Shown: positions 28,701 through 40,500 of the stretch, in pieces
How positions within the stretch are numbered: position 1 is the stretch's first letter
Layout of the letters: every line of letters begins with the position of its first letter
IMG/VR virus record: IMGVR_UViG_3300030406_003636
Location: 1-63,208 of that record
Reading direction: 5' to 3' (one strand)
DNA from: a virus
DNA length: 63,208 nt
The notes under the pieces: model-generated
Told to the model about the DNA's origin: nothing
The model's database searches: none
The model's input: only the letters and a program-made list of their open reading frames with translations
Position numbers and translations under genes: made by a program

Positions 28701-31700
28701 AGACAGAGAGCTTTCATTTAATGCGCAAAACGCTGTGCAATCAGGTGTTACTTCAGACAGTGGAACAAGTACAGTTCTTGAAGTTGTTAGTGAAGTTATA
28801 AATGAAAATACATTTAGTAGTGATAGCCCAGCTGTGTTTGAAACAGAACCAAAACAAGCTGTTGATTTAGATTTATATTACGAAACAAGTAAGACATATC
28901 CAATAGCTGACTTAGCAACAAGTAAAACTTTAGATTATTTTAACTGTTTTTCTTTTGGTAATGGTGTTGAATCAAACAGAATACGTGATGATTTTAATGC
29001 GCCAACTATAGATAAAGGTGTAAGAGTATCTACTGTTTTAGCAGAGCAGTATAGAGAAGAGCACAAGAAAAGTGGTTTAATATACTCTGGTATATATAAT
29101 TCTACAAGCGGTATAAATAGATTAAATCAATTTATTGCTGGTGAAAAAATAACAAAAGATTTAAATCCAGAGTACGGATCAATACAAAAACTACACACAA
29201 GAAACACAGACTTAATAGCTTTATGTGAAGATAAAGTATTAAAAATACTAGCTAATAAAGACGCTTTATTTAATGCGGATGGTAACGTAAACTTAACTTC
29301 AACTAACAATGTTCTTGGCACAGCAATACCATTTGCTGGCGAATATGGTATAGCTAAAAACCCAGAGAGTTTTGCTAGTTACGGCTATAGGGCTTATTTT
29401 ACTGATAAAGCTAGAGGTGTTGTATTAAGATTATCAATGGACGGATTAACTAAAATATCTGACTATGGTATGGGTAATTATTTTACAGATAATTTAACTG
29501 CAGCAACAACGGTATTAGGTACATATGATGAAGATGGTAATAATTACAATGTTACGCTAAATAATGATACTGTAAGTTTTGCTGAATCTATAAACGGCTG
29601 GGAAAGTAGAAAATCGTATATACCAGAAGCTGGTATATCTTTAAATAAAACATACTATACTTTTAGTGGTGGTGATATGTGGAAACATACAGATACAGCT
29701 ACGCGAAATACTTTTTATGGAGGCTCATTTGTTGACTCACAAATAACATTATTACTTAATGACTTACCGTCAAGTATTAAAAAATACAAAACGATAAACT
29801 ACGAAGGTAGTAGATCAAGAGAATATAATGCGTCAGGCGCACAAACAAAAACTGGGTGGTATTTAAACAATATAACAACAGATCAACAGTCTGGTGAAAT
29901 ACAACAGTTTAAAGACAAAGAAAACAAGTGGTATAATTATATAAAAGGTAAAGCTATAAGTGGTGTAGATATTGATACTAAAAATTTTAATATACAAGGC
30001 GTTGGTAAACTATCAGCATTAAGTGGTAATGGACAAAGTTTATTTAATTTAAGCATAACAGTTAATACAACAGGTAAACTTATGACTTTAACTGGTGTTA
30101 GTAGTGACAATGCCGTGTGGACACTAGACGGTAATACAGCTACTTGTACAGGTGTTGGTCAAATAGCAGACACTGATCCTGTAGTGTTAACGTTTACTGC
30201 TGATGAAAACTGTAAACCTCCTTCAGCGCAAAGTGTAGACAGCTTACCATCTGAATTTAATGGCCAACCAGTGTATAACGCTACAAATAATACATTAACT
30301 ATAACGTTTAACAGCGAAACTTTAACTGCAAATAAAAATATAAATATAACACCAAGCGCGGCTTGTCCTGTTGAAACGTTTACAATATCTGGTACTTTTG
30401 ATGTAGATGTTAACAACACAACTGGTAGCAGCTCAACAAACAACGCGTACAGCGGTGATACTGCAAATAACGCTGAATTTAATAATTTGATAGACCAAAC
30501 GTTTACTGCATCAGCAGATCATTATTTTTTTAGTGAACCGCAAATAATATTTACTGACGTTAAGCATCGAGATAATTACAAGGTTATTGTAACAGATACA
30601 AACGATAGTGATGGTAATTTAACAGCTAGGCGTTTTCAAGTTTCATACACAATTAGAGACAAAGAAAGTGTAACTACAGACAAAATAAGGTTTGTAGCTA
30701 GAGCTATAAATAATCAAGCATCAACAGGTAAATTATATAACTTTACTTGTGATCAAACTGATATGAACTTCTTTGGCGCTGAAAGGGTTATAAGTGTTTA
30801 TGGTGATCCTACTGCTACGTATAAATTATCTATATCTGATGGTAGCAATACGTATGATTTTTCTAGTAATACTTTTACAAGTAGCTCTACTGAAAGTGGA
30901 ACATTAACTATAGGTACGCAAGGCTCATCATCTACAACTATTGATTTTCCAAGTGTAACAGCTAACAAAACTTACACAACTACTATAACTGCTGTTGGCG
31001 GTGGGGTTAGTTGGAATACTGGTAACGCTACAACAAGAACATTTACTATTGATCAGAAAAAAGAAGTATTTATAAGGTTTACACCAACAAACGTTAATGC
31101 TATTGATGGGTCAAACGGAAATCAAACAATAACACCAAGTAACATAACAGTTACATCGACTGCTGGCGATACTCAAACGCAACGTGTGTTGTTAGAGTTT
31201 ACTGTAACGGAAACAAACGATATTGTACTATTAAGTACACCACAGTATAGTAGCTTCTCGGGTGATATAGCTTCAACTAATAACACAACTAGAGAGCTAA
31301 CATTAAATGATGGTGGTAAAGTTACTATCGATAATCACAGCATAACATTAGATAACAACTCAACACCTAAATCAGCTACATATAGAGCCACGGCTTTAAT
31401 TTCTCAGTTTGGTACAGATAACGATACTGTTAACATTAATCTCGCTAATCATTTAAGTGCTGGTTTATCTAGCAATCAGTATGTTACATTAGCACCTACT
31501 GTTGCTGCTAATGATGCTGGTGAAACAAACTTAACTGGAGTTACGTTTACATCAGGATCGCAGGTGTTAAGTAGCGCTGATGTTGCAACTGGTACAGGTG
31601 AAGTGACAGGTGATTTTAGCGAATTTAATATTGATGAAGTTACAATAAACGTTCAAGCGATAACAGATAGTAGCCAAATACAAGGTTTTGGTTTAAGCAC

Positions 31701-31851
31701 TAGTACAACTAATTTAGTACAAAGCGTACAGCCTACTTCTTTAACAGCTACTAAAGCAACGTTTAATTGGGCTGCTACATTAATTCCAAATAACACAGTT
31801 GCTAACAACGAATACAATGTAGCTATAAGTGTAGATTTAATTGGTGTATAA
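25702..31851 (+). CDS. Giant tail (stump / nozzle) protein with Ig-like C-terminal part
   Basis: 2049 residues. The N-terminal MAELKRNFTSSRMNKDLDERLVPNGEYRDALNISISTSESSDEGSVESIKGN is a hallmark of a large tail protein family of marine podoviruses. The middle (about residues 200-1400) is a long beta-rich region with repeated TDNINEPKQIDINKS-like and FGNYIQNY phrases, reminiscent of a propeller-type nozzle. The C-terminal ~600 residues are tandem Ser/Thr-rich beta domains, probably Ig-like. It follows the adaptor by 7 bases. Likely forms the tail tube end. Confidence 0.68.
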   Translation: MAELKRNFTSSRMNKDLDERLVPNGEYRDALNISISTSESSDEGSVESIKGNSRIGIQAQDRSFTQTLGITGQKCIGTVRDEEQNKIYWFISGTNVDAIAEYDENTNSVASVFTDLFNFTTSANYTNSPSNTITFNTAQPNIKVGAAISGTNVISGTTVASISADNKTITLSNSGPATISGALSIVNPRALNFSPSMFITAANILDGILYFTDNINEPKQIDINKSKLGTPGFSSSTILRVKSQPQDAALKEHITLIKKSPLNAPNITMSNSLRGGIVNSTFTSASNFFGDTNGSKAPGTELGDIIFSPKPSFEVGDNLKFTHSAVEEAGGETILYEVRVVLTSLESESAVAKTFKSKILSITDDVIHSANVQWDVALEQKDPFFELVFPRFAYRWKYENGQYSAFSPFSEVAFLPDEVNGYKFDSKSGFNKAMVNTVRKITLSTFDTKPKDAVEVDVLFKQSNNTNVYTVKTLKNNEDTIDITSEQIYATVPSNQLIRPYDNVPRKALSQDVVGNRLVFGNYIQNYNIEDEQTDDGKISSTVAFQTNVLSNKITENTPTKSLKAIRKYQLGVIYLDEFGRHTPVFSDDTGVITIDQIQSNTANKIEAKITTPAPSWATHYRYYIKEPSNEYYNLALDRYYEAEDGNVWLSFSSADRNKVDNETFLILKKKHTENVSVFNTSGGTVKYKILDIANEAPTFIKQKKTSLGKITTQFGENSNAAEGFPQKGFLSFKVKGSEINVLKDLNTTSVTDKYIRISTSSNASELYQLSSINVNDAGTTGDLTEAADTWTFNIAEAFGSDIDFVGTGTSKTAGLSLEVLQEEIDENNPEFVGRFFVKVPRDATLDKSILTKAVDRVYKVKNAQNIFKIDTQHDTKADFSDTQLFAIDKSGGFDEDKNALAVGKGAQAGKKTIQLRLIGIGPDKEPHTLFPNVVNLTANAQLDGQLRAPGTLLRWRSDGSTDNVYEIISSSPIKVFNYGTGPIRRKKADNKGIRYTITLDRELSFNAQNAVQSGVTSDSGTSTVLEVVSEVINENTFSSDSPAVFETEPKQAVDLDLYYETSKTYPIADLATSKTLDYFNCFSFGNGVESNRIRDDFNAPTIDKGVRVSTVLAEQYREEHKKSGLIYSGIYNSTSGINRLNQFIAGEKITKDLNPEYGSIQKLHTRNTDLIALCEDKVLKILANKDALFNADGNVNLTSTNNVLGTAIPFAGEYGIAKNPESFASYGYRAYFTDKARGVVLRLSMDGLTKISDYGMGNYFTDNLTAATTVLGTYDEDGNNYNVTLNNDTVSFAESINGWESRKSYIPEAGISLNKTYYTFSGGDMWKHTDTATRNTFYGGSFVDSQITLLLNDLPSSIKKYKTINYEGSRSREYNASGAQTKTGWYLNNITTDQQSGEIQQFKDKENKWYNYIKGKAISGVDIDTKNFNIQGVGKLSALSGNGQSLFNLSITVNTTGKLMTLTGVSSDNAVWTLDGNTATCTGVGQIADTDPVVLTFTADENCKPPSAQSVDSLPSEFNGQPVYNATNNTLTITFNSETLTANKNINITPSAACPVETFTISGTFDVDVNNTTGSSSTNNAYSGDTANNAEFNNLIDQTFTASADHYFFSEPQIIFTDVKHRDNYKVIVTDTNDSDGNLTARRFQVSYTIRDKESVTTDKIRFVARAINNQASTGKLYNFTCDQTDMNFFGAERVISVYGDPTATYKLSISDGSNTYDFSSNTFTSSSTESGTLTIGTQGSSSTTIDFPSVTANKTYTTTITAVGGGVSWNTGNATTRTFTIDQKKEVFIRFTPTNVNAIDGSNGNQTITPSNITVTSTAGDTQTQRVLLEFTVTETNDIVLLSTPQYSSFSGDIASTNNTTRELTLNDGGKVTIDNHSITLDNNSTPKSATYRATALISQFGTDNDTVNINLANHLSAGLSSNQYVTLAPTVAANDAGETNLTGVTFTSGSQVLSSADVATGTGEVTGDFSEFNIDEVTINVQAITDSSQIQGFGLSTSTTNLVQSVQPTSLTATKATFNWAATLIPNNTVANNEYNVAISVDLIGV

Positions 31852-31862
31852 AAAATAATAAC

Positions 31863-32234
31863 ATGGCAGAATTAACATTAACAATAAGCGGAAATATAAA
31901 TAAATCTTTACAGCCAAAAGGTGATGCTTCTTTGGCTGGTCAAGATATAATATACTATGGCGTAACAAGTGGAAACACACCAAATGAAGCTTCTTCTATA
32001 GTAAGGCTAGGCGAATGTGTTAGTGTTAATAGAACAAATAACACTATAGTAGTAGAAGTAGCTAACAGTGTAGTTAGGCCGTCACAAAACGACTTTATAT
32101 TTTTTGGCAAAGACAACCAAGCAAGTACATCAGGTATTTTAGGTTATTACGCAGAGCTAGAAATGAAAAATAATTCAACAGATAAAATCGAACTATTTTC
32201 AGTAGGTACAGAAGTATTTGAAAGTAGCAAATAA
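31863..32234 (+). CDS. Small virion protein
   Basis: 123 residues, all-beta pattern: MAELTLTISGNINKSLQPKGDASLAGQDIIYYGVTSGNTPNEASSIVRLGECVSVNRTNNTIVVEVANSVVRPSQNDFIFFGKDNQASTSGILGYYAELEMKNNSTDKIELFSVGTEVFESS. Proteins of this kind occur next to the tail stump gene in marine phages. Possibly a decoration or tail component. Function not shown. Confidence 0.6.
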   Translation: MAELTLTISGNINKSLQPKGDASLAGQDIIYYGVTSGNTPNEASSIVRLGECVSVNRTNNTIVVEVANSVVRPSQNDFIFFGKDNQASTSGILGYYAELEMKNNSTDKIELFSVGTEVFESSK

Positions 32235-32273
32235 CGTGTGATTATATATGTATAAAAATAAAATTAATTAATT

Positions 32274-32993
32274 ATGATTCCACCACAAGCAATAGGAGCA
32301 GTAGCTGAAGCGGCAGGCTCAGCAGTACAAGGTTTAACCAGCATAGCTAGCGGTATAATAGGTAGCGGTGCACGAAGAAGAGAACAAAGACAAGCGCAAG
32401 CTGAGTATGATAGAAACATGCAACAGTTTCAACAGCAAGATACATCTAATTTATATGCAAATATGGAAAACCCATTTGCAGATCTTACTGTCAACCAGCA
32501 GGCTGCAAACTTTGCTAGGCAGCAACAGCAGCAAGCATCAGCTAATTTAATGCAAAACTTACAAGGCGCAGCAGGTGGATCAGGTATTGCGGCTTTGGCA
32601 CAATCATTAGCGCAGCAAGAAGCATCATCAGCGCAAGCTGCAGCAGCAGATATAGGTAGACAAGAAGCGGCAAATCAAGCTAGAACAGCAGGCGCAGCTA
32701 TGGATCTACAAAGGTTGGAAAGGATGGGAGCTGAAACAGCTAGAGGTTTAGAGCTAGATAAAAGAACAACATTATTAGGCATGTCTCAAGAAAGACTAGC
32801 GGCAGCTGATCAAGCGAGAAAAGATGCTACAGGTGCAATTGTTGGTGGTATCGGGCAATTTGCAGGTGGAGCAGCAGCGGCAGGCGCGGCGGCGTCAGCT
32901 GAGTACGATGAAAAAGGTAACCTTACAGGATTTGGTAGTATAGGCGGTGGTTTAAAAAGTTTATTAGGTAAAGGACAAACAACAACAACATAA
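32274..32993 (+). CDS. Internal virion / DNA ejection protein A
   Basis: 239 residues. A Gly/Ala-rich hydrophobic N terminus (AIGAVAEAAGSAVQGLTSIASGIIGSGARRREQRQAQAEYDRNMQQFQQQ) is followed by Gln/Ala-rich helix and a second Gly/Ala hydrophobic segment (GAIVGGIGQFAGGAAAAGAAASAEYDEKGNL). Two glycine-zipper-like segments around a Gln/Ala helix are typical of the small ejection proteins (gp14-like) of podoviruses that insert in the host membrane. Leader AATTAATT-ATG. Two further internal protein genes follow. Confidence 0.65.
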   Translation: MIPPQAIGAVAEAAGSAVQGLTSIASGIIGSGARRREQRQAQAEYDRNMQQFQQQDTSNLYANMENPFADLTVNQQAANFARQQQQQASANLMQNLQGAAGGSGIAALAQSLAQQEASSAQAAAADIGRQEAANQARTAGAAMDLQRLERMGAETARGLELDKRTTLLGMSQERLAAADQARKDATGAIVGGIGQFAGGAAAAGAAASAEYDEKGNLTGFGSIGGGLKSLLGKGQTTTT

Positions 32994-32994
32994 A

Positions 32995-34506
32995 ATGGCA
33001 AACGGAAATTTAATACAAGGAGCAAGAAGAATAGGTCAAGCAAGACGTTTTGTTGACTATGGTAAAATATTAGGTGAAAATATTAAAACACCAGCTTTAA
33101 CAAAATTTTTTGAAGAAGCTAGAGCTCAATACTTTCAGAATATAAAAGAAAAAGAGGCTAAGTTAGCTGGCTTTATAAACCAAAAAGCCTACATGGACAC
33201 TTCAAAAATTAACGAATACAACGTTGATATGGCCACTGAATTTTTAACTGGCAAGAGAACAGAATATATAAACGCTGCAAATATAGCAGCTACATCAGCT
33301 GTTGGATCTGAAGAGTATGTTAACGCCGTATCAACTATGAACTCAGTTAATAATTCCATTAAAAACTTTGATGCAGAACTTCAAGCGTGGAGACAACTAG
33401 ACACTGAACAAACACTTGATTTTGATAAAACAAAAATATCAAAAGGTAATTTTAATTATGGCGACATAATGGAAACGATGCAAGATCCTGGATCTGAAAA
33501 CGGACCTAGTTTTAAGGTTGATGCTAGTGGTAGAGTAACAATGATTATAAAAGACGCTGAAGGTAATGTTATAAAAGAACTTAAAAGACAAGAGTATTTT
33601 TTAAAAGCAGATGAAAAAATGGATCAGCTTAGTAAATTAGGTGATGCGTTTAAAACAATGGGAGGTAATAATATGCTTTATGATGAAAACCTTGCTAACA
33701 ACAAAATGCAAATATGGTTAAATGAAGATCATACTAAACTGCTGTCTTTAGCAAGAGATAGTTTTCTTGGCGCGCCAGCTATGATAAAAGATGAAGATTT
33801 AGAAACAGTTATATACGGTGAGTTAACTGGTAGAGAGCTTTTACAAAAAGATAACCAAGCTCAGCTTAAAAACTTTTTAGCAGAAAAATATGGCAATGTT
33901 TTAAGAGAAAGATACAATGCAGGTAAAGCTGATTATACTAATATTCAAAACGAAGCAGAAAGAAAAAGAAGAGAAAAAGAACAAGAAGGTGAGTTAGCTA
34001 TATTAAATAACATACAAAGCATTATAGATCAAAACACTGTTAGCACGGGAATAACAGGTGGTATGGGGCCAGTTGATACACCAGGGCCTTTAGATTACGA
34101 AGTGCTTGACAAGCAGTCTAATGAAAAAATTGTTATGGGTCTAAAAAGTACATATAGTAAATCAGTTAGTGCATATCCTTTCTTAGAAATATTAACTAAA
34201 AAAGAAGCGCTTGAAAACTTCTACCAAAAAGCACAGGATAACCCTGAGCTATATACTGAGAATCCACAGGAAATAGAAGCGTTTTCAAAAAACAACGTAG
34301 CTGGTAAAAAAAGAGCTGAAGAAATTTTTAATAAGCTGTTTAATAATGCTGATATGTATGTTATAAATAATAAAGGCGGCATATCACCGTACCAAGGTAA
34401 CTTGCGTGATCCAAAAGAGATAGCGTTATTTTTAAGCAACAAAGGTTTAATAACGGGTAAACAAATTGAAACGCAGCAAACAATAGCACAAGGCGAACTA
34501 GATTAA
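32995..34506 (+). CDS. Internal virion protein B
   Basis: 503 residues, mainly helical and charged, starting MANGNLIQGARRIGQARRFVDYGKILGENIKTPALTKFFEEARAQYFQNIKEKEAKLAGFINQKAYMDTSKINEYN. No enzyme motif is seen. It lies one base after ejection protein A and four bases before the giant polyvalent protein. This three-gene set has the order and sizes of podoviral ejection proteins (small, medium, very large). Confidence 0.6.
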   Translation: MANGNLIQGARRIGQARRFVDYGKILGENIKTPALTKFFEEARAQYFQNIKEKEAKLAGFINQKAYMDTSKINEYNVDMATEFLTGKRTEYINAANIAATSAVGSEEYVNAVSTMNSVNNSIKNFDAELQAWRQLDTEQTLDFDKTKISKGNFNYGDIMETMQDPGSENGPSFKVDASGRVTMIIKDAEGNVIKELKRQEYFLKADEKMDQLSKLGDAFKTMGGNNMLYDENLANNKMQIWLNEDHTKLLSLARDSFLGAPAMIKDEDLETVIYGELTGRELLQKDNQAQLKNFLAEKYGNVLRERYNAGKADYTNIQNEAERKRREKEQEGELAILNNIQSIIDQNTVSTGITGGMGPVDTPGPLDYEVLDKQSNEKIVMGLKSTYSKSVSAYPFLEILTKKEALENFYQKAQDNPELYTENPQEIEAFSKNNVAGKKRAEEIFNKLFNNADMYVINNKGGISPYQGNLRDPKEIALFLSNKGLITGKQIETQQTIAQGELD

Positions 34507-34510
34507 TAAT

Positions 34511-37500
34511 ATGGCAACACAAAAATTATATAACACTTTAGTAAATCGTGGGTTATATACTAAATCTTTTGACGCATTTAAACAGCAGTTTAATGACCAA
34601 AAATATAGAGAAAAAGTATATAACACTGTCACGCGTGATGGTTTGTATACTAAAGATTTAAATGAGTTTCAAACTCAGTACGCGCCTGACAACGTAAAAG
34701 ATGAAGTAGGTACTATACAAAATTTAGTTGGTGCGCTTGGCGAAGGTTTTGCAGGGCAAATTGGAGGCGGTTTGTCAGACTTAACAGTTGGTTTAGCGTT
34801 AAACACTAAGATGTTTTGGGAAAAAAACTTTGGTGATGGCGATGTTAGCGAAGATGATAAAGCTAGATTTAGAAGAGAAGCTTACCTTGAGAACAAAGAC
34901 AATATATTATTAAATCCTGACTTTTGGAAAGGTGCAGAAGATTATTTTAGAAGCATACAAAAAGAATACGAAGATCCAACAATATCAGAAGCTTTTACTA
35001 AAGCTAGTAGCATTAGTGATTATTTAGAGTTAGGCGAAAGAATAGTAGCTGGTATTTTTAAATCAGCGCCTTCTTTATTAGCTGCGTATTCAGGGCCAGG
35101 CGCTCTAGCTGTATATGGTACTAGTTTAGCTGGTGATAAGTATTTAGAAGAGTTTGATAAAGATCCAACGCAAGCTAATTCAAGATTACTTGCTAGTGCT
35201 ATAGGTACATCTGCCATTGAAGTTGGCTTTGAGTTTGCTACAAGAGGTTTAATGAAACAAGCTGGTTTGGTTGTAAAGCAAGGTAATAAAGAAGCAGCAG
35301 AAGCTATAATAAAAGGTGGTACTAAAACCATGTTCCAAAAGTTTGGTAAACCTTTAGCTCAAGAAGGTGCATCAGAGGCAGCTACTGAATTAACAAGCTT
35401 GATATATGATGCTGCTATATTAAACCCGGATGGCGTATCAGGTATTGACTGGGCAAAAGAAAAATACAGATTATTTGATGCTGGTATAGTAGGGTCAGCT
35501 ATGGGTGGTACTATAGGTTCGTTAGGTAATATAAGTAATCGTAATGAAAGAAGAAGATTAGAACAGATATTAATGCCAGATGAAGTCAAACAGCAAATAG
35601 AAAGCTCTGGTGATAGAATATCTAAATTAGTACGTGAATCAGATGGTGCTGATGCTGATACAAAATCTTTAATTGAAGATCAAATAAACAAAGAAAACAG
35701 AAATATAGTTAAGCTAAAAAATGAAGTATCAACTAAGCTTAACAATATGAATGAAACTGAGCTAAGAACTTATGCAAAAAACAAAAACGAAATAGCTAAA
35801 GTTCAAATGCAACTAAAAAAGCTTGATGTTAATTCTGAAGTATATAAGCCTGTAAAATCAAAATATGATTTATTAATAAAACAAAACTCAACGTTATATA
35901 ATAACGCTACAAAAAGAAGATTACAAGAAGACGTTACATCTGTAAAAAAACTAGCTAAAAAACAAGGTATAAAAAAAGTTAGTGTTTTAGATGATAAAGG
36001 TTTTCAAGACGCATACAAGAATACAGAAGAAGGTAGTAAGTTAAATGATAAACAATTAGCTTTACAAGCTAGCGGCGTGTCTGGGTTTTACGATAAAGCA
36101 ACTAATAGTATTTTTATTAATAAAAACGCTGCTGAAAATTATGGCCAAGTAACTGTTGCTAGCCATGAGTTACTACACCCCGTTTTAAATAAAGTATTTG
36201 GTTCAGGTGAAAGTCAAGCTGCTAAAGTTGCTGATTTTAAAAGTATATTATCTAGTAAACAAAGACGGTTAATGGATCAAGAAATGACCAACCGTGGTTA
36301 TACTAAACAAGAAGAAGCAACAGAATATTTTAATGTATTTCTTGATGCTGTAGCAGATAATAAATCTGAAATAGCTTTTGAGAAAAATTTATTCACACGT
36401 ATAGGTGAGTTTTTAAAATCAATATTTGGAGAGTATAATATTAACAATATGGATTTTGGCGATGCTAACGGTGTATTTAACTTTTTAAAAGCATACCAAG
36501 AAAGCGTTAAGCAAGGAGAGTTTACGCAAGAAGTTTCTGATATTATAGGAGATTTAAGTGACTTGCAAGATCTCGATGCTACTGGAAAACAAGACTCAAG
36601 AAACGCATCAGATCAGGTACAGCAAATATATCAACTACAGGGTCCAGCTGGTGCATTTGATATTATAGAGTTATTTAAGCCCATTACAAATAAAATAGTA
36701 GAGAAACGTAGAGGAGCGCCTAACTTTGATAAAACTTTATTAACAGAAGAAATAGAAACGGGTGAACGTGGCATTATAGACTTAATTAACGAGTACAAGC
36801 CAGACTCTGGTGTACCATTAGCAGCGTATATAAATAAGTTTTTACCGGCTAGGGCTATTGAAGCTTCACGTAGAATTTTAGGTGAAGAGTTTACAACAGA
36901 CATTGATGAAGCTAGAGGCATTGCGGCAGAAGAAGTTGCAGCGCCTGAAATAGAAACAAAGCCAAAAGCTAGACAAATAAATCCTATAGATTTAGCTAGA
37001 GATGAAACTATAAAAGAACAATATACTGAAGAGGTTGTTAGCGCTTTACAAGATGTAAATTTAGAAAAAGCAAATTTTAAAAACTTAAAAGATTTAGCCT
37101 CAACAATAACAGCTAAAATATTTAATGTACCAGCAAAGAAAATTACTGATGCTACAGCTAATTTAACTAAGCAAGAAAAAGAAAATGCCTTAAAATTTAT
37201 TAGAGCTAACGCGTTAGATTTAATTGCTTTATTACCTGAAGGCGCAGTAACAGAAGCTGCTACAGAAAAATTAATTGGTACTTCTACAGGTGTACCAAAG
37301 AGTTTGTTAAATAAATTTTACACAAAACAAAGTAGAATAACAAAAGGTGCTGGGCTATCACCGTTTACTAAAAACGCTAACATAAACAAAAAAGAGTTTT
37401 TAGAAGCTTTTGGTATCGTTGAAGGTAAAAAATCTACAGACTTTGGACCAAGAACACCTGAAGCTCAAGCTGTTAAAGCTATGATGTCATTATATGGTAA

Positions 37501-40500
37501 ACTAGCTACTAATAGTATAGCGCGTGAGCAACTAACAAATCAAGAGATTAATCAAAGTATTATAGGTGATTTAGCTGCTGGTAAATCTAGTATTCAGTTT
37601 AGTAAAAACACAAAAGCGTTACTAGAAAACAACGGCATTGAAGGTTATGTTAATGTTTTAGACAACCCTGATGTTTACATAAACGACATGGTGCCTCTAA
37701 TTATAGAAGTTTTAGGTGATAGAATATTAGGAGTTAACATTGCTAATAGACGTGGTGAATTAAACGCTGAGTTATGGACTGGTTTATTTGGCAAGCATCC
37801 AGATAGAAAACGTATTATACCAGAGTTACAAAAATTAAGAATTAAAATTGATAATGATAATCAACCAACAGGTAACCCTAATTTTAAAACAACATTTTTT
37901 AAAGATGGTAAGTTTGACCAAGGTAAAATAAAAGACATACAAAAGTTTAACGAGCAGGTTGGTAAAACTTTTGATGAAATGTGGATGAGAATTTTTGATG
38001 CTGTATCGAGAGATACAAAATATGTTTTACCAATAATGACATACATGCAAGCATCAACTAACTCTAAAACACACCCTATGAGAAATGGTGCTCAAGCTAC
38101 GCACATGGATTTTAAATCTGATGATATAGTATTAGAGCATGCATATCCACAGTCACAAGCAGCTAGAGATATTATGCAAGCTGTAATTGATAATAGAAAT
38201 AACAGAGAAGAGTTCTTAAATAAATTTAATAAAATAAAAAAAGAGTACGTTTTACATGGCATTGATAGATCTCAAGACACTAAAATAAATCAAACTAAAG
38301 AACTAGTAACTGATAAAAACCATGAGAGCTTTGGTAAAGTAACATCTTTAAAAGATCATAGTGGTAAAGATTTTGACTACATGAAACATAGTCATTTACG
38401 TAGGTATGTTAAAGCTAATGTTAATCTTGATAATTTAATATCATTAAAAACAGGTCAGCCTTTAACAGAAGAACTTGGTATAGATGGTTACGGAAACCCT
38501 ATATCAAAAGAATCTGCGGAAATAAGAAAGCAAGCAGCTGAATTAAATGAACAGCTGTTTGATAACTTAATTAAAGGTAAACCAGTTGAACAGCAAGTAG
38601 AAGATTTAAAAACGCTTGATAGAGCTTTAAACTTTTCAAGAGTACCAAGACCAGAAAAAGGTATTTCAATATTTGACTTTGACCAAACGCTAGCTAACAC
38701 TAAAGAAAAAATTAAAGTCACAATGCCTGATGGCGCTGTAAGTAGGATAGACGCAGCTGAGTTTGCTAGAGAGGCAGAGCAACTTGAGGCTGACGGAGCT
38801 GAGTTTGATTTTGCTGAATTTAATAAAGTAAAAGGCGCAACTAAAGGACCATTTTTTGAGCTGGCACAAAAGATAAAAGGTAAGTTTGGTAATAAAGATA
38901 TATTTATATTAACAGCAAGACCACAAAACGCAGCGCCAGCTATACAAAAGTTTTTAAAGGGTGTAGGTTTAGATATAAGATTAGAAAATATAACTGGTTT
39001 AGAAGACGGTAGTCCACAAGCTAAAGCAAAATTTGTAACTAAAAAAGTTGAAGAAGGTTATAATAACTTTTTCTTTGGTGATGATGCATATAAAAACGTT
39101 GAGGCCGTACAAGAAGTTTTAAACGTAGCTGATGTAAAAAATGATGTGCAGCAAGCTAAGATACAATTTAGTAAAAATTTAAATAAAAGATTTAACGAAA
39201 TAGTATCTGAAAATAAAGGTATTGATCCTGAAGCTAGATTTTCTGAAGCCGCAGCTAAAGTGCGTGGCGCTAAAGCGGATAAATTCTGGTCAAGGTTATT
39301 TGTGCCGCCATCGGCGGAGGATTTTAAAGGTTTATTATATATGCTAGTAGGCAAAGGTAAGAAAGGAGAGTCGCAAATGCAGTTTTTTGAAGACGCCTTA
39401 ATTAAACCTTTTGCTAGAGCATTTAGAGATATTAACGCGGCTAAACAAAAAATAGCTAATGAGTACGCTCAGTTAAAAAAAGATTTACCAAGCGTAAAAA
39501 GAAACTTATTACAAGCTACTGATTATAACAACTTTACTTTTGATCAAGCTATACGTGTGTATTTAATGAATAAAAATGACATTGATATACCTGGTATAGC
39601 AAAAAGAGACACAGATGCTTTAGTTAAAATAGTTGAAGCTAATCCTGAATTAACGCAGTACGCTGATAGAGTTTCGCAAATAATGAATAAACAAGAAGGA
39701 TACATAGTGCCAACTGATGTTTCTTGGTTATCATCTACAGTTGAACAAGATTTAAAAGATTTAAATAATAAAGTAAATAGATCTGAATATTTATCTGAGT
39801 GGGTAAATAACAAAAATGAAATATTCACAAGCGACAATTTAAATAAATTAGAAGCGTTATACGGTAGATCTTATAGAGAAGCATTAGAAGATATATTGTA
39901 TCGTATGGAAATTGGTAGCAATAGACCAGCAGGTCAAAATAAGTTAGTTAATGATTTTACCAGCTGGATCAACAACGCTGTAGGTAATATAATGTTTTTA
40001 AATGTAAGGTCTGCTTTATTACAGACAATATCATTTGCTAACTTTGTAAACTGGAGTGATAATAATCCGATAAAATACATGGCTACTGTAGCTAATTTTC
40101 CACAGTTTGCAAAAGATTTTGCAATGATATGGAACTCAGACTTCTTAAAAAATAGAAGAGCAGGATTACAAACAGATGTTAGCGCTTCTGAAATAGTAAA
40201 TCAAGCCGCTAATTCTAAAAATAAAGTAAGTGCTATATTATCATATATATTAGGTAAAGGATATTTACCAACACAAATGGGTGATAGTTTTGCTATATGT
40301 ATGGGTGGCGCAGGGTTTTATAGAAACAGAGTAAGCAGTTATGTAAAGCAAGGATTAAATCAAGCTGAAGCTGAAGCAAGAGCGTTTGCGGACATGCAAG
40401 AAACATCTGAAGACGCACAGCAGTCTGCTAGACCAGATAAAATATCACAACAACAAGCTGGTCCACTTGGTAGATTTATATTAGCGTTTCAAAACACGCC

